From an uncultured Sphingomonadaceae bacterium (GTDB lineage: Bacteria > Pseudomonadota > Alphaproteobacteria > Sphingomonadales > Sphingomonadaceae), in the NCBI GenBank assembly GCA_947493955.1, contig CANLSQ010000002.1, positions 1-64,000 on the forward strand: a stretch of DNA of 64,000 bases, given 5' to 3'. Of this stretch, positions 1-9,785 are shown piece by piece. The notes under the pieces are model-generated. The model saw only the letters and a program-made list of their open reading frames with translations. It did no database searches and was not told where the DNA came from. The position numbers and the translations under genes were made by a program. Each line of letters opens with the position of its first letter. Position 1 is the stretch's first letter.

Positions 1-65
1 CGCGAGGGAAGCCAAGCGGGCGGATGCCCGCGCCCGGCGCTGGAGGTAAAAAGAGAATCAAAAAA

Positions 66-141
<76 letters not shown>

Positions 142-660
142 TTGCATGAGGCCAGCCCATGAAGTGTTCGGGGCCATTGCCAAATCATGAGGGCTTTGGC
201 AAGCACCTTTCGGCAGGCTTTTTCAAAATATCAAAATACCGGTCATTTGCAGATGTCCGTGCATCTCGATTTTGTAACGGGATGCAAAACCTACGGTCAT
301 ACCGCGATTCGCAGCTTATACCTAATTATCCACAGAATATATTTATTTAATTTCAATGGTTTAGTTATAATATTCGATTTTTCCTGAGCTTGCCGCTGTC
401 AATCAAATTATTTCATTTTTTTTACACCAGCGGCCTTGCTCGACTCGTTCTTACACGCTTACTAAGAGGCATCGGCTGGCGGCTAAGGATTCGACAATCC
501 TGGCCTCTATGACATTGAAAAAAGTACCGTTGAAAACGAGTTTTCAGCATAAGGTTTTCTGTGTCCCGCGTTTCCTTTGGCTGGGAATCATTGGGAAGCG
601 CAGCAAATTGTCCAGTCGATGAGCGGCCCCGCGATGACGCGGGTAGAGATAAATCGGGGG
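142..660 (+). promoter_or_regulatory. dnaA upstream region with a perfect DnaA box; possible oriC
   Basis: No convincing gene is seen here. The stretch around 310-420 is clearly AT-rich and holds one exact consensus DnaA box, TTATCCACA at 326-334, followed by a long A/T tract. This could serve dnaA autoregulation or be part of a replication origin. Only one perfect box was found by eye, so an origin is not established. Confidence 0.45.
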
Positions 661-2118
661 ATGTTAGTGGTACAAAGATCAGGAAAAGCGGGCACCAATC
701 CAGCCACAAAGGCGACAACAGCGAAAGTGCGTATTCAGGATTCACAAAGTCAGGATGATGTTGCATCTCAGCTGACTGATACATGGCAGACAATATGTTC
801 CGGCCTGCGCCGTGATCTGGGTGCACAAATTTTTGGTCAGTGGATAAAGCCAATTAAACTTGCTCGATTCGATTCGGACAGCGGTGAATTGCAGCTGGTC
901 CTGCCTTCCGAATTTGCGGCCAATTGGGTACGCGAACGCTACGCAGAGCGATTGGCATTGGCTTGGAAGGCTCATTCTACCAAGGTAAAGAACATTAACT
1001 TTTCGGCCAAGGCCGGCACCGCGCGCATCGCAAAGGTCAAAAAAGACAAAGCCGTTGCCAATGAAGCAATTGCCCAGACTTCATCCGGAAAATTCCAGCT
1101 CGATCTTGATCCCCGGATGACCTTTGATGAGTTTATCGCAGGACATAGCAATGTTCTGGCGCTCAATGCATCACAGCGCATGGCGTCTCCCGAAAAACCA
1201 CTATTCAGCCCATTATATCTGCAGTCTTCTACCGGTCAGGGAAAAACCCATTTGATGCATGCGATTGGCCATGCTTACCGGACCGAATTTCCGAACGCAC
1301 GGGTCATCTACATGTCTGCCGAGCGTTTCATGGTAGAATTTGTGTCAGCCATGCGGCGAAATGAGGCCATGGAATTCAAAGCCGCGCTGCGAGAAGCAGA
1401 TCTTTTGATGATTGATGATATCCAGTTCATCGTCGGTAAGATTTCTACACAGGAAGAGTTTCTTCATACTGTCGATTCCCTGATCAGCCGGGGCAAGCGG
1501 GTGGTTGTCGCTGCAGATCGTCCGCCACAGGCATTGGACGGCGTAGACCAACGGCTATTGTCACGCCTGTCCATGGGGCTGGTCGCTGATATACAATCGG
1601 CAGGTCTCGAGTTGCGCCGCGACATTTTGCAGCATCGTCTTGCCAGCTTGCCGCATCAGGAAGTGTCCGAGGATGTCATAGAATTTCTCGCACGCACGAT
1701 AAGTCGCAACCTGCGGGAGCTGGAAGGAGGCCTCAACAAACTGCTCGCTTACGCTCAACTGACCGGCAGACCTATCACCAAGGAATTGGCTGAGGAACAG
1801 TTGTCGGACATATTGAGCGCTTGCCGCCGCCGGATTACGATTGACGAAATCCAGCGCACAGTATGCGAATATTATCGCCTTGACCGCAACGAGATGTCAT
1901 CCAAGCGCCGTGCTCGCGCGGTTGCCCGCCCTCGTCAGGTGGCCATGTATCTCGCCAAGGTAATGACCCCGCGAAGCTATCCCGAAATTGGCCGAAAATT
2001 CGGTGGACGCGATCACAGCACGGTTATCCATGCAGTGAAGCTGGTCGAACAATTGCGCGGTGAGGATACCGAGATGGACAATGATGTAAGGATGTTGCTC
2101 CGTCAGCTCGAAAGCTGA
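661..2118 (+). CDS. dnaA: Chromosomal replication initiator protein DnaA
   Basis: DnaA is the AAA+ ATPase that opens the replication origin. Domain I is recognisable at LTDTWQTICSGLRRDLG. The Walker A region reads SSTGQGKTH, with Ser where the family usually has Gly at the first position. Walker B is LLMIDD, and the C-terminal DNA-binding domain ends with the signature RDHSTVIHAVKLV. The start is uncertain: the frame is open from a TTG at 577 and has ATGs at 619, 634 and 661 and a GTG at 727, none with a decisive ribosome-binding site. I chose ATG 661, which gives 485 residues, close to the usual alphaproteobacterial length; GTG 727 (463 residues) is equally possible. It is preceded by a perfect DnaA box at 326-334, which suggests autoregulation. 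Confidence 0.95.
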   Translation: MLVVQRSGKAGTNPATKATTAKVRIQDSQSQDDVASQLTDTWQTICSGLRRDLGAQIFGQWIKPIKLARFDSDSGELQLVLPSEFAANWVRERYAERLALAWKAHSTKVKNINFSAKAGTARIAKVKKDKAVANEAIAQTSSGKFQLDLDPRMTFDEFIAGHSNVLALNASQRMASPEKPLFSPLYLQSSTGQGKTHLMHAIGHAYRTEFPNARVIYMSAERFMVEFVSAMRRNEAMEFKAALREADLLMIDDIQFIVGKISTQEEFLHTVDSLISRGKRVVVAADRPPQALDGVDQRLLSRLSMGLVADIQSAGLELRRDILQHRLASLPHQEVSEDVIEFLARTISRNLRELEGGLNKLLAYAQLTGRPITKELAEEQLSDILSACRRRITIDEIQRTVCEYYRLDRNEMSSKRRARAVARPRQVAMYLAKVMTPRSYPEIGRKFGGRDHSTVIHAVKLVEQLRGEDTEMDNDVRMLLRQLES

Positions 2119-2169
2119 CAGAACACAGAAACATCCTGTTCATTCAAAGAGTGGAAGCTGAAAAGTCGG

Positions 2170-2853
2170 TTAGTTCTTTTCCGGCGCTACCGAGATGCGA
2201 ACACGTTCCCCGCTATTGCCTGGAAAGTCAGTGAACATCGCTTCGACCAGATTAGGTACCAGATAAGTCAGGTTCTTTGACCGCGACATTGCCTCTGCCT
2301 TGCCTTCAAACAGGCGCTCTCCATCGGCCGTCCGGTCGATCTTCATATCCAGTTCTGTGGTGTAAACAGTAAAACTGCGAACCCCGCCATAACCTGAAAA
2401 CCCATAGCCGCCGAACAGGAACGGGTCATGGAAGCCATAACGATAGCGATGACGGCCATAGAAACCACGATGGCCGTAAAAACCGCGGCGCCCATAAAAG
2501 CTGGTCGCAAAGAATGGATCATAATCGCCAACAACCTTTTCACGGCCTTTGTCGACATCATAGTCCATGCTGACAATCAACTGCGCCTGCGCGGGATCAT
2601 CGGTCAATTGGTAACCAAGGTCTGCCATGCGCTGCTCGACAAGCGTTGCATATTGGGCGAACTCCAGTCCGCCGGAAAGTTCTGGATCAGAAGCAACCAC
2701 CGCAAAACTTTGCCCCTGCGCCGGCGGCAGGGCTGCGAATCTCTGCACGTCGGCCCGAAAGGGAGAAGCACAGGCACCGAGTGCCAGAAACGCGAGCGGC
2801 ATGAAAATTTTCAACTTCAAGCCCTTCGGACTTTTGAATTTGGACGCTGTCAT
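2170..2853 (-). CDS. DUF4136-type lipoprotein
   Basis: Predicted outer-membrane or periplasmic lipoprotein of unknown function. The N-terminus has a basic region, a hydrophobic stretch and a lipobox LALGAC, with Cys about residue 28. The body fits DUF4136 proteins: FAVVASDPELSGGLEFAQYATLVEQ near the start and SRSKNLTYLVPNLVEAMFTDFPG near the end. A central segment is a Gly/Tyr/Phe/Arg-rich repeat of FYGxRG units (about residues 120-155). ATG 2853 is preferred over ATG 2859 because the AAGGA Shine-Dalgarno sequence (2860-2864) touches the latter but sits 6 nt from the former. It converges with dnaA. Confidence 0.8.
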   Translation of the reverse strand: MTASKFKSPKGLKLKIFMPLAFLALGACASPFRADVQRFAALPPAQGQSFAVVASDPELSGGLEFAQYATLVEQRMADLGYQLTDDPAQAQLIVSMDYDVDKGREKVVGDYDPFFATSFYGRRGFYGHRGFYGRHRYRYGFHDPFLFGGYGFSGYGGVRSFTVYTTELDMKIDRTADGERLFEGKAEAMSRSKNLTYLVPNLVEAMFTDFPGNSGERVRISVAPEKN

Positions 2854-3206
2854 GATCATTCCTTCAACTTACAACTAACCCGCCATCCTCGTAATGTAGT
2901 AACTTTAGCATGCTGAACCACCATTGAACGATAAAATAGTACCGTTCATCGACAGTTTATTCCCCCCAGGCGTCGGCTTTTCTGCTCGCGACATGCCAAA
3001 AATTCGCCAAATTCTCCGATATTCATGTTTAATAATAACCACTTGATGCACAAACAAAATCACTGAGATCGTCATCGATATATGTTCCGCGTGATCCAGG
3101 GCAAAGGTTGGTCTAACCGGGATGAGACATAGCAAAGGCCAGAGCAGCATGTCGTTTTACACTAAGATACGAATCGACCGATATTATTTGGAGACAAGCC
3201 ACCATA
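2854..3206. other. Intergenic region between divergent genes
   Basis: About 350 bp between the divergently oriented DUF4136 lipoprotein gene and the winged-helix regulator gene. It presumably holds both promoters. No RNA gene, strong hairpin or coding sequence was recognised. Confidence 0.5.
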
Positions 3207-4283
3207 ATGTTAGGTGGAGCGGACGATAAGATTTCGCAGGGTTGTTCAGAAGAGTATTATAGCGACATGGGTCAAACGACAGATGATGATATTTGGGGCG
3301 GGCAGATATTGTTGGTTTCTGACGATGCGCAGCTACAGGCCCTTTACACCCATGCCATAGAATTGCTTGGCGGGCGGTGTGCGCCGCTACCGATAGACGC
3401 TCCGGATGAAGAATTTGCCGAGCGACTTAATGTGGCTGCCATTGTTATTCAGATTACCGAATGGAGTGAAGCACAGGCCGAAGCCCTGGGAAGGGTTGAA
3501 CGCTTCTGTGAGGCATCAAGTCTGCCGATGCTGATTCGCACAGATCTGGACTTGCTAGACTCGACCTTGGCTGCAGTCGAATATCCCCATGTGGAACACC
3601 TGCTAAGTGACAGCGTGGCAGAGCTATTTGTCTCCCTTGAACACAGAACCAAACGATCGATAAGCAGTCTTTTTGCCGACCGGGACGAAATAGATCTGGC
3701 GGATCTCAAGAAAATTTCAGCTGACGTAGAGCGTATTGCCAGGGCGCTGGTCAAATTATCCGGGCCGGATCAATCGGGCAGTGACAGGGATCTAATCGGC
3801 AACCCTTTTCACGAGCGGGATGACGATACAAAGCTGGCCGATCCTCCGGTCAGTTTCAAACCGATGCGACCATCAACCCCGCCAACTTCAGAGGCTGGCG
3901 GGGAAACCGATAATCAGGCTGTTAGCCTTTCTCGGCCAATATCAGCGGATGAAGTACGCGGCCTGATCAAAGCGAGACGGCTTAGGGATCAGTATTTTGA
4001 TGCAGAACTGTTTGCCGATCCAGCCTGGGATATGTTGCTGGACCTGATGGCAGCGCGGTTGGAAGGCACCAAGGTTGCGGTTTCCAGCCTGTGTATTGCC
4101 GCAAGCGTGCCGCCAACAACCGCCCTGCGCTGGATTAAGACAATGACCGAAGAAGAGATTTTCCTGCGCAAGGCCGACGAACAAGATGGCCGGCGAATAT
4201 TTATTGAGCTCAGCGATGAAGCAACGGCCGGGATGGTCGGGTTTTTCGCGATGATTCGGCGCAGCGGACTGATGCTAATCTGA
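3207..4283 (+). CDS. Receiver-like / winged-helix DNA-binding protein
   Basis: Probable transcription regulator of unknown target. Residues about 30-140 resemble a degenerate response-regulator receiver fold (GGQILLVSDDAQLQALYTHA) with no clear phospho-acceptor Asp. A charged, Pro-rich linker follows (about 195-245). The C-terminal 100 residues look like a MarR-type winged helix: a recognition-helix-like segment with PPTTALRWIKTMTEEE, then a wing RKADEQDGRRIFIELSDEA. The ATG at 3207 has GGAGA 12 nt upstream; an internal ATG at 3267 (MGQTTDDD) is an alternative. It is followed by a hairpin terminator shared with rpsT. The function is inferred from fold only. Confidence 0.65.
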   Translation: MLGGADDKISQGCSEEYYSDMGQTTDDDIWGGQILLVSDDAQLQALYTHAIELLGGRCAPLPIDAPDEEFAERLNVAAIVIQITEWSEAQAEALGRVERFCEASSLPMLIRTDLDLLDSTLAAVEYPHVEHLLSDSVAELFVSLEHRTKRSISSLFADRDEIDLADLKKISADVERIARALVKLSGPDQSGSDRDLIGNPFHERDDDTKLADPPVSFKPMRPSTPPTSEAGGETDNQAVSLSRPISADEVRGLIKARRLRDQYFDAELFADPAWDMLLDLMAARLEGTKVAVSSLCIAASVPPTTALRWIKTMTEEEIFLRKADEQDGRRIFIELSDEATAGMVGFFAMIRRSGLMLI

Positions 4284-4298
4284 TTCAGGCAAAAGAAA

Positions 4299-4320
4299 AC
4301 CCGCCGGAAATCAGGCGGGT
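4299..4320. terminator. Bidirectional hairpin terminator between regulator gene and rpsT
   Basis: ACCCGCC (4299-4305) and GGCGGGT (4314-4320) form a perfect 7-bp stem with an 8-nt loop. On the minus strand it is followed by a T-rich run (complement of AAAAGAAA, 4291-4298), which fits termination of rpsT. On the plus strand the T-richness is weaker. Confidence 0.75.
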
Positions 4321-4364
4321 GATTCTTTATTTAGGAAATCTGTCCGGCCGTGGCCGAGACCACA

Positions 4365-4628
4365 TTATCCCAGCGCAGCGACCCGTTTTGTCAGGCGGCT
4401 GAATTTCCGAGATGCCGTATTCTTGTGGAACACACCGCGTGCTACGCCACGCGCCAATTCCGGCTGAACTGCGGCAAGTGCGGTGGTCGCGGCGGCTTTA
4501 TCGCCTGCTTCCAGGGCAGCTTCAACGGATTTGATCTTCGTACGAATCTGGCTCACGCGGTTCTTGTTAATGACCGTGCGGCGCTCGTTGCGACGGATAC
4601 GTTTCTTTGCTTGCGGCGTATTAGCCAT
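4365..4628 (-). CDS. rpsT: 30S ribosomal protein S20
   Basis: Primary 16S rRNA-binding protein of the small subunit. The 87-residue basic protein begins [17 protein letters not shown] and ends [20 protein letters not shown], both highly characteristic of bS20. The length is normal. It is transcribed away from mutM-facing sequence and ends at the hairpin terminator 4299-4320. The adjacency dnaA / rpsT / mutM is common in sphingomonads. Confidence 0.97.
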   Translation of the reverse strand: MANTPQAKKRIRRNERRTVINKNRVSQIRTKIKSVEAALEAGDKAAATTALAAVQPELARGVARGVFHKNTASRKFSRLTKRVAALG

Positions 4629-4755
4629 GAAATTTCCTCAAAACTGAAATGCTGGGTAGCCGCCGATTACATGCGCAACCTCGGCTCAAGTCGGCGGTCA
4701 TTAGCTTCCTAGATGATTCCCGTCAATAGCTTAGTCAAACAGCCGCAACGGCCCT

Positions 4756-5568
4756 TCAGCTCTGGCATTTTCGACAGTAAAAGGTGGATCGACCACTGTC
4801 GACCTTACGCAAGACAGAACCACCGCACGCGCAATTCTCTCCTTCACGGCCATATACAAGCCATTCCCTGGCAAAATAACCCAGTTCCCCGTCCGGTTGG
4901 ACGAAATCTCGCAACGACGATCCGCCAGCGGCAATGGCCGATGCCAACACCTGTTTGATCGCCACGACCAGCTTGTCATAGCGGAGCTTCGAGATTCCGC
5001 CCCCCATCCGGCTTGGTAAAATCCCTGCCATATGCAGCGCCTCGCACACATAAATATTGCCCAGTCCGGCAACATTGCGTTGATCTAGCAATAGTTGTTT
5101 GATTGGTGCTTTGCGGTCTCTGGTGACCGCTTTGAGATAGGCGCCGGTAAAATCATCCCCCAAAGGTTCCGGCCCCATCGCCGCAAACGGTCCATATTGG
5201 CCCATATCCTCCAACCGAATCAGATCCAGCGAGCCAAAGCGGCGTGGATCATTGAGCACCAGCCGCCGGTCCTCTTCGGTTTCCAACACCAGATGATCGT
5301 GCTTTTCCAGCTCCGCCGGATCAATCCGCCACCGCCCCGACATGCCCAGATGAAAGATCATCACGTCCCCGCGATCCGTCTCAATCAAACCATATTTGGC
5401 GCGGCGCGCAAGTTGCGTCACTCGGGCTCCCGTCATCCGCTGGCGCAGATCGGTCGGGATGGGACGGCGCAAATCAGCCCGGCGTGGCTCGACCAGAGTA
5501 AGCCTTTTGCCTTCCAATACCGGCCGCAAACCGGCGACGGTTGTCTCAACTTCTGGTAATTCTGGCAT
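4756..5568 (-). CDS. mutM: Formamidopyrimidine-DNA glycosylase (Fpg/MutM)
   Basis: Base-excision repair enzyme removing 8-oxoguanine and formamidopyrimidines, with AP-lyase activity. The mature N-terminus PELPEVE supplies the catalytic Pro and Glu, which fixes the start at ATG 5568 although the frame is open further upstream. The helix-two-turn-helix region is QLLLDQRNVAGLGNIYVCEAL. The C-terminal zinc finger has the second pair as FYCRKCQ, while the first pair is CACGG (C-x-C) rather than the C-x2-C of E. coli. Length is 270 residues. The gene is divergent from ubiE. Confidence 0.96.
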   Translation of the reverse strand: MPELPEVETTVAGLRPVLEGKRLTLVEPRRADLRRPIPTDLRQRMTGARVTQLARRAKYGLIETDRGDVMIFHLGMSGRWRIDPAELEKHDHLVLETEEDRRLVLNDPRRFGSLDLIRLEDMGQYGPFAAMGPEPLGDDFTGAYLKAVTRDRKAPIKQLLLDQRNVAGLGNIYVCEALHMAGILPSRMGGGISKLRYDKLVVAIKQVLASAIAAGGSSLRDFVQPDGELGYFAREWLVYGREGENCACGGSVLRKVDSGRSTFYCRKCQS

Positions 5569-5714
5569 CATGACTCTCAAAATATCGCAATATCGCTCTG
5601 TTCAGCAGCTACAGGGTGATTGCAGTGCTGCCAAGCGTCGTCTAATGCTTGTCATTGAAAATAGCGCCCGGACAGATTCCGGGGACTGATTCCAAAGATA
5701 CGAGCAACCAGTAT

Positions 5715-6452
5715 ATGATCGAAACCAAGACAGTCTCCTTCGGCTATGAAGAGGTGGATGAAGACGAAAAGGTGGGCCGTGTCGGTCAAGTCTTCTCCAA
5801 TGTTGCCAGCAAATATGATGTGATGAACGATGCCATGAGTGCAGGCACACATCGATTGTGGAAGGATCGCTTTGTTCGCCGCGTAAAGCCGCGTGAAGGC
5901 GAAGAGATACTCGATATGGCTGGCGGCACCGGAGACATCGCCTTTCGTATGGTCGATAGCGGCGCTAACATCACGGTGGCTGATATCAACCCCGATATGC
6001 TGTCAGAAGGGCTCGACCGCGCGATCAAAAAGGGCGAAGGCCGCCTGGTCTGGAGCGAACAGAATGCCGAGGAGCTCAATTTTCCCGATGCTCATTTTGA
6101 CGCTTACACGATTGTCTTCGGTATCCGTAATGTGACCCATATCGAAAAGGCTCTGGCTGAAGCGCACCGCGTCTTGCGTTTTGGCGGGCGTTTCTATTGC
6201 ATGGAATTTTCGAAGACGCTGTGGCCCGGATTTGACAAGGTTTATGATTTTTACTCGCATCGTGTCCTGCCCAAAATCGGCAAGGCCGTGGCAAATGATG
6301 AAGACAGCTATCGCTATCTTGCCGAGTCCATCGACCGGTTCCCGCCGATGGAGAAATTTCGCGGCATGATCAAAGATGCCGGTTTCGCCCAGACCAAGGT
6401 GGAGCCGATGATGGGCGGCCTGGTTGCCATCCACAGCGGCTGGAAAGTCTGA
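5715..6452 (+). CDS. ubiE: Demethylmenaquinone/ubiquinone C-methyltransferase UbiE
   Basis: SAM-dependent C-methyltransferase of ubiquinone (and menaquinone) biosynthesis. SAM-binding motif I is ILDMAGGTGDIAF (about residues 65-77). The family signatures VFSNVASKYDVMNDAMSAGTHRLWKD near the start and NVTHIEKALAEAHRVLRFGGRF in the middle are present. The start ATG 5715 gives 245 residues, the usual length. It leads a compact run ubiE-ubiB-coaBC-dut with only 13 nt before ubiB, which suggests co-transcription of quinone and CoA biosynthesis genes. Confidence 0.97.
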   Translation: MIETKTVSFGYEEVDEDEKVGRVGQVFSNVASKYDVMNDAMSAGTHRLWKDRFVRRVKPREGEEILDMAGGTGDIAFRMVDSGANITVADINPDMLSEGLDRAIKKGEGRLVWSEQNAEELNFPDAHFDAYTIVFGIRNVTHIEKALAEAHRVLRFGGRFYCMEFSKTLWPGFDKVYDFYSHRVLPKIGKAVANDEDSYRYLAESIDRFPPMEKFRGMIKDAGFAQTKVEPMMGGLVAIHSGWKV

Positions 6453-6465
6453 GCACCCATCTGAC

Positions 6466-8028
6466 ATGACATCATCCCGCACCCATATCTTTCGGCTGCT
6501 CAAATGGGGTCGTACCCTCGCCAAACATGGCGCGCTGCGCGACATTGAGAAGCACAAAGCAACACCGCCGCAGGTCCGGCGCCTGTGCCGTTTCGCGCGC
6601 TTGGGCACAATCCAGCCAAAGACACCAAATTATTCCGCTGCTTTGCAGGCCATTGGTCCTGCAGCGATCAAGCTTGGCCAGACATTGGCAACACGGCCGG
6701 ATATTATCGGCGAAGAAGCGGCCCGGGACCTGTTACAGTTGCAGGATAATCTGCCGCCCGTTGCTTTTGACAAGATCAAGGATGAAATTGAAGCGAGCCT
6801 GGGCAAGCCCATCAACGCGCTCTACAGTGATATTGATCCCGAACCGGTGGGCGCAGCCTCTATCGCACAGGTCCATCGCGCGACCACGATCGAAGGCAAA
6901 GCAGTTGCGGTTAAGGTGCTGCGACCCGGCATTATAAAGAAATTCACCGCCGATATTGAAACCTATGAATGGGCGGCGGCTCATCTTGAAGCAATGGGCG
7001 GAGAAGCAAAACGGCTGCGTCCACAGCTGGTCATCGCCAATTTTCGGCGCTGGACAATGCGCGAGCTGGATCTCCGCCGCGAAGCCGCATCGGCATCAGA
7101 GCTTGATGAGCATATGGCCAATGTCGAACAGTTTGAAATACCGGCCATTGACTGGGACCGGACGTCGGGCCGGGTTCTGACGCTCGATTGGGTCGATGGC
7201 ATCAAGATCTCTCGGCGTGACGATCTGATCGCCGCCGGTCATGATTTGAACGATATAGCCAACCGGCTGGTCCACACCTTCCTGAAACAGGCGATTGAGG
7301 CCGGTTATTTCCACGCTGATATGCATCAGGGAAATTTGTTCGTGAAAGCTGATGGTACTATTGTAGCCATCGATTTCGGCATCATGGGCCGCATCAATCG
7401 CAAAGCACGCTTCTGGCTGGCAGAGATTTTGTATGGATTGACCACAGGTAATTATAAGCGTGTGGCCGAAATCCATTTTGAAGCACAATATGTGCCCGAT
7501 CATCACAATATGGAGGATTTTGCCACCGCGCTTCGCGCTGTGGGCGAACCGATGCGCGGCAAACCGGTGAGTGAGCTTTCTGTCGGCGACATGCTCGACG
7601 GCCTGTTCGCAATCACCCGCGATTTCGACATGGAGACGCAGCCGCACCTGCTGCTACTTCAGAAAACCATGGTTATGGTCGAAGGCATAGCGACCGACCT
7701 TAATCCCGGGATCAATATGTGGGATGCCAGTGGGCCTTATGTGAAAAACTGGATCCGCGGTGAACTGGGGCCAGAGGCCGCGATTGCCGACCGGATTAAT
7801 TCGGACGTGGATACACTCATGATGCTGCCGGATATCGTGAGGCGTCTGGACCAGCAGCTTCCCCGCCAAGGTGGTGCGCCGCCACCACCGCCAGTTGCCG
7901 ATGTGGATCTAATCTGGGAACGCCGCAAGACAGGCAATGGTGGATTTTGGCGTTATGCCCTGACCGCTGTTATAGCTGCATCGGCAGGCGCTGGTGCGCT
8001 GTGGATATGGGGACAAAGCTGGCTATGA
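6466..8028 (+). CDS. ubiB: Ubiquinone biosynthesis atypical kinase UbiB
   Basis: ABC1/ADCK/UbiB-family atypical protein kinase-like ATPase needed for ubiquinone biosynthesis. The family signature KxGQ appears as AAIKLGQTLATRPDI. An Ala-rich nucleotide loop reads GAASIAQVHRA. The catalytic segment DMHQGNLFV and the metal-binding AIDFGIMG follow. The C-terminus carries one hydrophobic segment (YALTAVIAASAGAGALWIWG) that would anchor it in the inner membrane. ATG 6466 lies 13 nt after ubiE, giving 520 residues. Its stop codon overlaps the coaBC start (ATGA), implying translational coupling. Confidence 0.96.
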   Translation: MTSSRTHIFRLLKWGRTLAKHGALRDIEKHKATPPQVRRLCRFARLGTIQPKTPNYSAALQAIGPAAIKLGQTLATRPDIIGEEAARDLLQLQDNLPPVAFDKIKDEIEASLGKPINALYSDIDPEPVGAASIAQVHRATTIEGKAVAVKVLRPGIIKKFTADIETYEWAAAHLEAMGGEAKRLRPQLVIANFRRWTMRELDLRREAASASELDEHMANVEQFEIPAIDWDRTSGRVLTLDWVDGIKISRRDDLIAAGHDLNDIANRLVHTFLKQAIEAGYFHADMHQGNLFVKADGTIVAIDFGIMGRINRKARFWLAEILYGLTTGNYKRVAEIHFEAQYVPDHHNMEDFATALRAVGEPMRGKPVSELSVGDMLDGLFAITRDFDMETQPHLLLLQKTMVMVEGIATDLNPGINMWDASGPYVKNWIRGELGPEAAIADRINSDVDTLMMLPDIVRRLDQQLPRQGGAPPPPPVADVDLIWERRKTGNGGFWRYALTAVIAASAGAGALWIWGQSWL

Positions 8029-9296
8029 CAAAACCCAAACATATCCTGCTGATTATAGGCGGCGGCATTGCCGCCTATAAGGCCAGTGAGCTGATCCGGC
8101 TAATTCGCAAAGCGGGCATGACAGTGCGCTGTGTTCTGACCGAATCGGGTGCACAATTTGTTACGCCGATGACCTTGGCTGCACTTTCCGAAAATGAAGT
8201 GCACACAACGCTTTGGTCGTTGAAGGACGAGACGGAGATGGGTCACATCCAATTGTCCCGCGAAGCCGATTTGGTCGTAGTCTGTCCGGCGACCGCCAAT
8301 CTGATGGCAAAGATGGCAGGCGGCGTTGCGGATGACCTAGCGACAACTTTATTGCTGGCAACCGATACGCAGGTGCTGGCCGTACCGGCAATGAACGTGC
8401 GCATGTGGGACCATCCGGCGACCCAGCGCAACATTGAACAACTCCGCGCCGACGGCATTATTGTGATGCCACCGGATGAAGGCGATATGGCTTGCGGTGA
8501 ATTCGGTCCGGGCCGATTGCCCGAACCGCCAGCCGTGATGGAAGAAATCAAACGAAATCTTGGCGGTGATGATAACCCATCTGCCCTCATCGGTGAGAAT
8601 GAACTTGGTCGCAATCCGCTGGAAGGACAGCCTGCTTTTGCGCCTGATCAGCATCGACCGCTCCACGGCAAACATGTGCTTGTAACCGCAGGCCCGACAC
8701 GCGAACCTATTGATCCGGTGCGCTATATTGCCAACAGGTCATCCGGTCGTCAGGGTTTTGCCATTGCCGCAGCCGCAGCCGCAGCCGGCGCGCAGGTGAC
8801 ATTGGTGGCGGGTCCGGTCCACCTGCCAACCCCTGCGGGCGTAATGCGGGTCGATGTGGAAACTGCGTTGGAAATGGAAGCCGCCGTGCATGATGCTTTG
8901 CCTGCCGACATTGCGGTCATGGTAGCCGCTGTCGCCGACTGGCGGTCAGATGCGCGCGCGGATCAGAAAATCAAAAAGCAAAAGGGCGATGACCCAGCAC
9001 CGCTCGCACTGGTTGAGAATCCGGATATATTGGCGGGCCTGGCACAGCATGACAAGCGTCCTGGTTTGCTGATAGGCTTTGCTGCCGAAACCGAGAAAAT
9101 CGAAGAGCATGCGCGCGCGAAGCTCGCCAAAAAAGGCTGCGACTGGATCGTCGCCAATGATGTATCCGGCGACGTTATGGGCGGCGCAGCAAACAGCGTT
9201 CATATTGTCACCGAAAATGGCACCGAAATCTGGGAACGCCTTCCCAAGCCAGAAGTCGCCCGACGGCTGGTGAACAAGATCATTGAAGAAATTTGA
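8025..9296 (+). CDS. coaBC: Bifunctional phosphopantothenoylcysteine decarboxylase / phosphopantothenate-cysteine ligase
   Basis: Two steps of coenzyme A synthesis from 4'-phosphopantothenate. The N-terminal CoaC flavoprotein domain starts [18 protein letters not shown]. It contains the [11 protein letters not shown] motif (about residues 120-130) and the substrate-clamp Cys in [12 protein letters not shown]. The CoaB half begins at [20 protein letters not shown] and includes [12 protein letters not shown]. Start ATG 8025 overlaps the ubiB stop. The length of 423 residues is slightly longer than E. coli because of the inter-domain linker. Confidence 0.96.
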   Translation: MTKPKHILLIIGGGIAAYKASELIRLIRKAGMTVRCVLTESGAQFVTPMTLAALSENEVHTTLWSLKDETEMGHIQLSREADLVVVCPATANLMAKMAGGVADDLATTLLLATDTQVLAVPAMNVRMWDHPATQRNIEQLRADGIIVMPPDEGDMACGEFGPGRLPEPPAVMEEIKRNLGGDDNPSALIGENELGRNPLEGQPAFAPDQHRPLHGKHVLVTAGPTREPIDPVRYIANRSSGRQGFAIAAAAAAAGAQVTLVAGPVHLPTPAGVMRVDVETALEMEAAVHDALPADIAVMVAAVADWRSDARADQKIKKQKGDDPAPLALVENPDILAGLAQHDKRPGLLIGFAAETEKIEEHARAKLAKKGCDWIVANDVSGDVMGGAANSVHIVTENGTEIWERLPKPEVARRLVNKIIEEI

Positions 9297-9303
9297 GGTA
9301 CGA

Positions 9304-9750
9304 ATGTTTGAACCGATCGAGATAGCCGTGAAACGATTGGATGGGGCGGGCGATCTGCCTTTACCCGGTTATGAAACCAGTGGCTCTGCTGGCATGGATG
9401 TGCGTGCAGCCGAAGCAACCACTATCGCACCAGGAAAACGCAGTCTGGTCGGCACCGGATTCGCCTTCGCTATACCGGAAGGTTATGAAGTGCAGGTGCG
9501 TCCCCGCTCGGGGCTGGCATTGAAAAAGGGTATATCCGTCCTCAATACGCCGGGAACGATCGACAGCGACTATCGCGGAGAAATCAAGGTAATCTTGGCC
9601 AATCTGGGTGAAGAAGATTTTGTCATCGGACGAGGCGACCGGATCGCGCAGATCGTCGTAGCGCCTGTACAACGCGGGAACCTGATAGAAGTCGATAATC
9701 TGGATGAAACTGCACGGGGTTCTGGCGGTTTTGGTTCTACCGGTGTATGA
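9304..9750 (+). CDS. dut: dUTP diphosphatase (dUTPase)
   Basis: Hydrolyses dUTP to dUMP, keeping uracil out of DNA and feeding thymidylate synthesis. All five trimeric-dUTPase motifs are visible: [31 protein letters not shown] with the catalytic Asp, GDRIAQIV, and the C-terminal [10 protein letters not shown] arm. The start ATG 9304 has GAGGTA 4 nt upstream, and begins 7 nt after the coaBC stop, so it is likely in the same transcript. Length 148 residues, standard. Confidence 0.97.
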   Translation: MFEPIEIAVKRLDGAGDLPLPGYETSGSAGMDVRAAEATTIAPGKRSLVGTGFAFAIPEGYEVQVRPRSGLALKKGISVLNTPGTIDSDYRGEIKVILANLGEEDFVIGRGDRIAQIVVAPVQRGNLIEVDNLDETARGSGGFGSTGV

Positions 9751-9785
9751 ATTTGTGTTGAAACGCTTTTGGAAAGGAATAACCG

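Noticed and set aside
422-853. Minus-strand open frame overlapping the dnaA start
   Set aside because: No motif, and it runs into the dnaA coding region; the AT-rich part behaves as regulatory DNA.
6003-6608. Minus-strand open frame of 201 codons
   Set aside because: Opposite ubiE and the start of ubiB; no motif.
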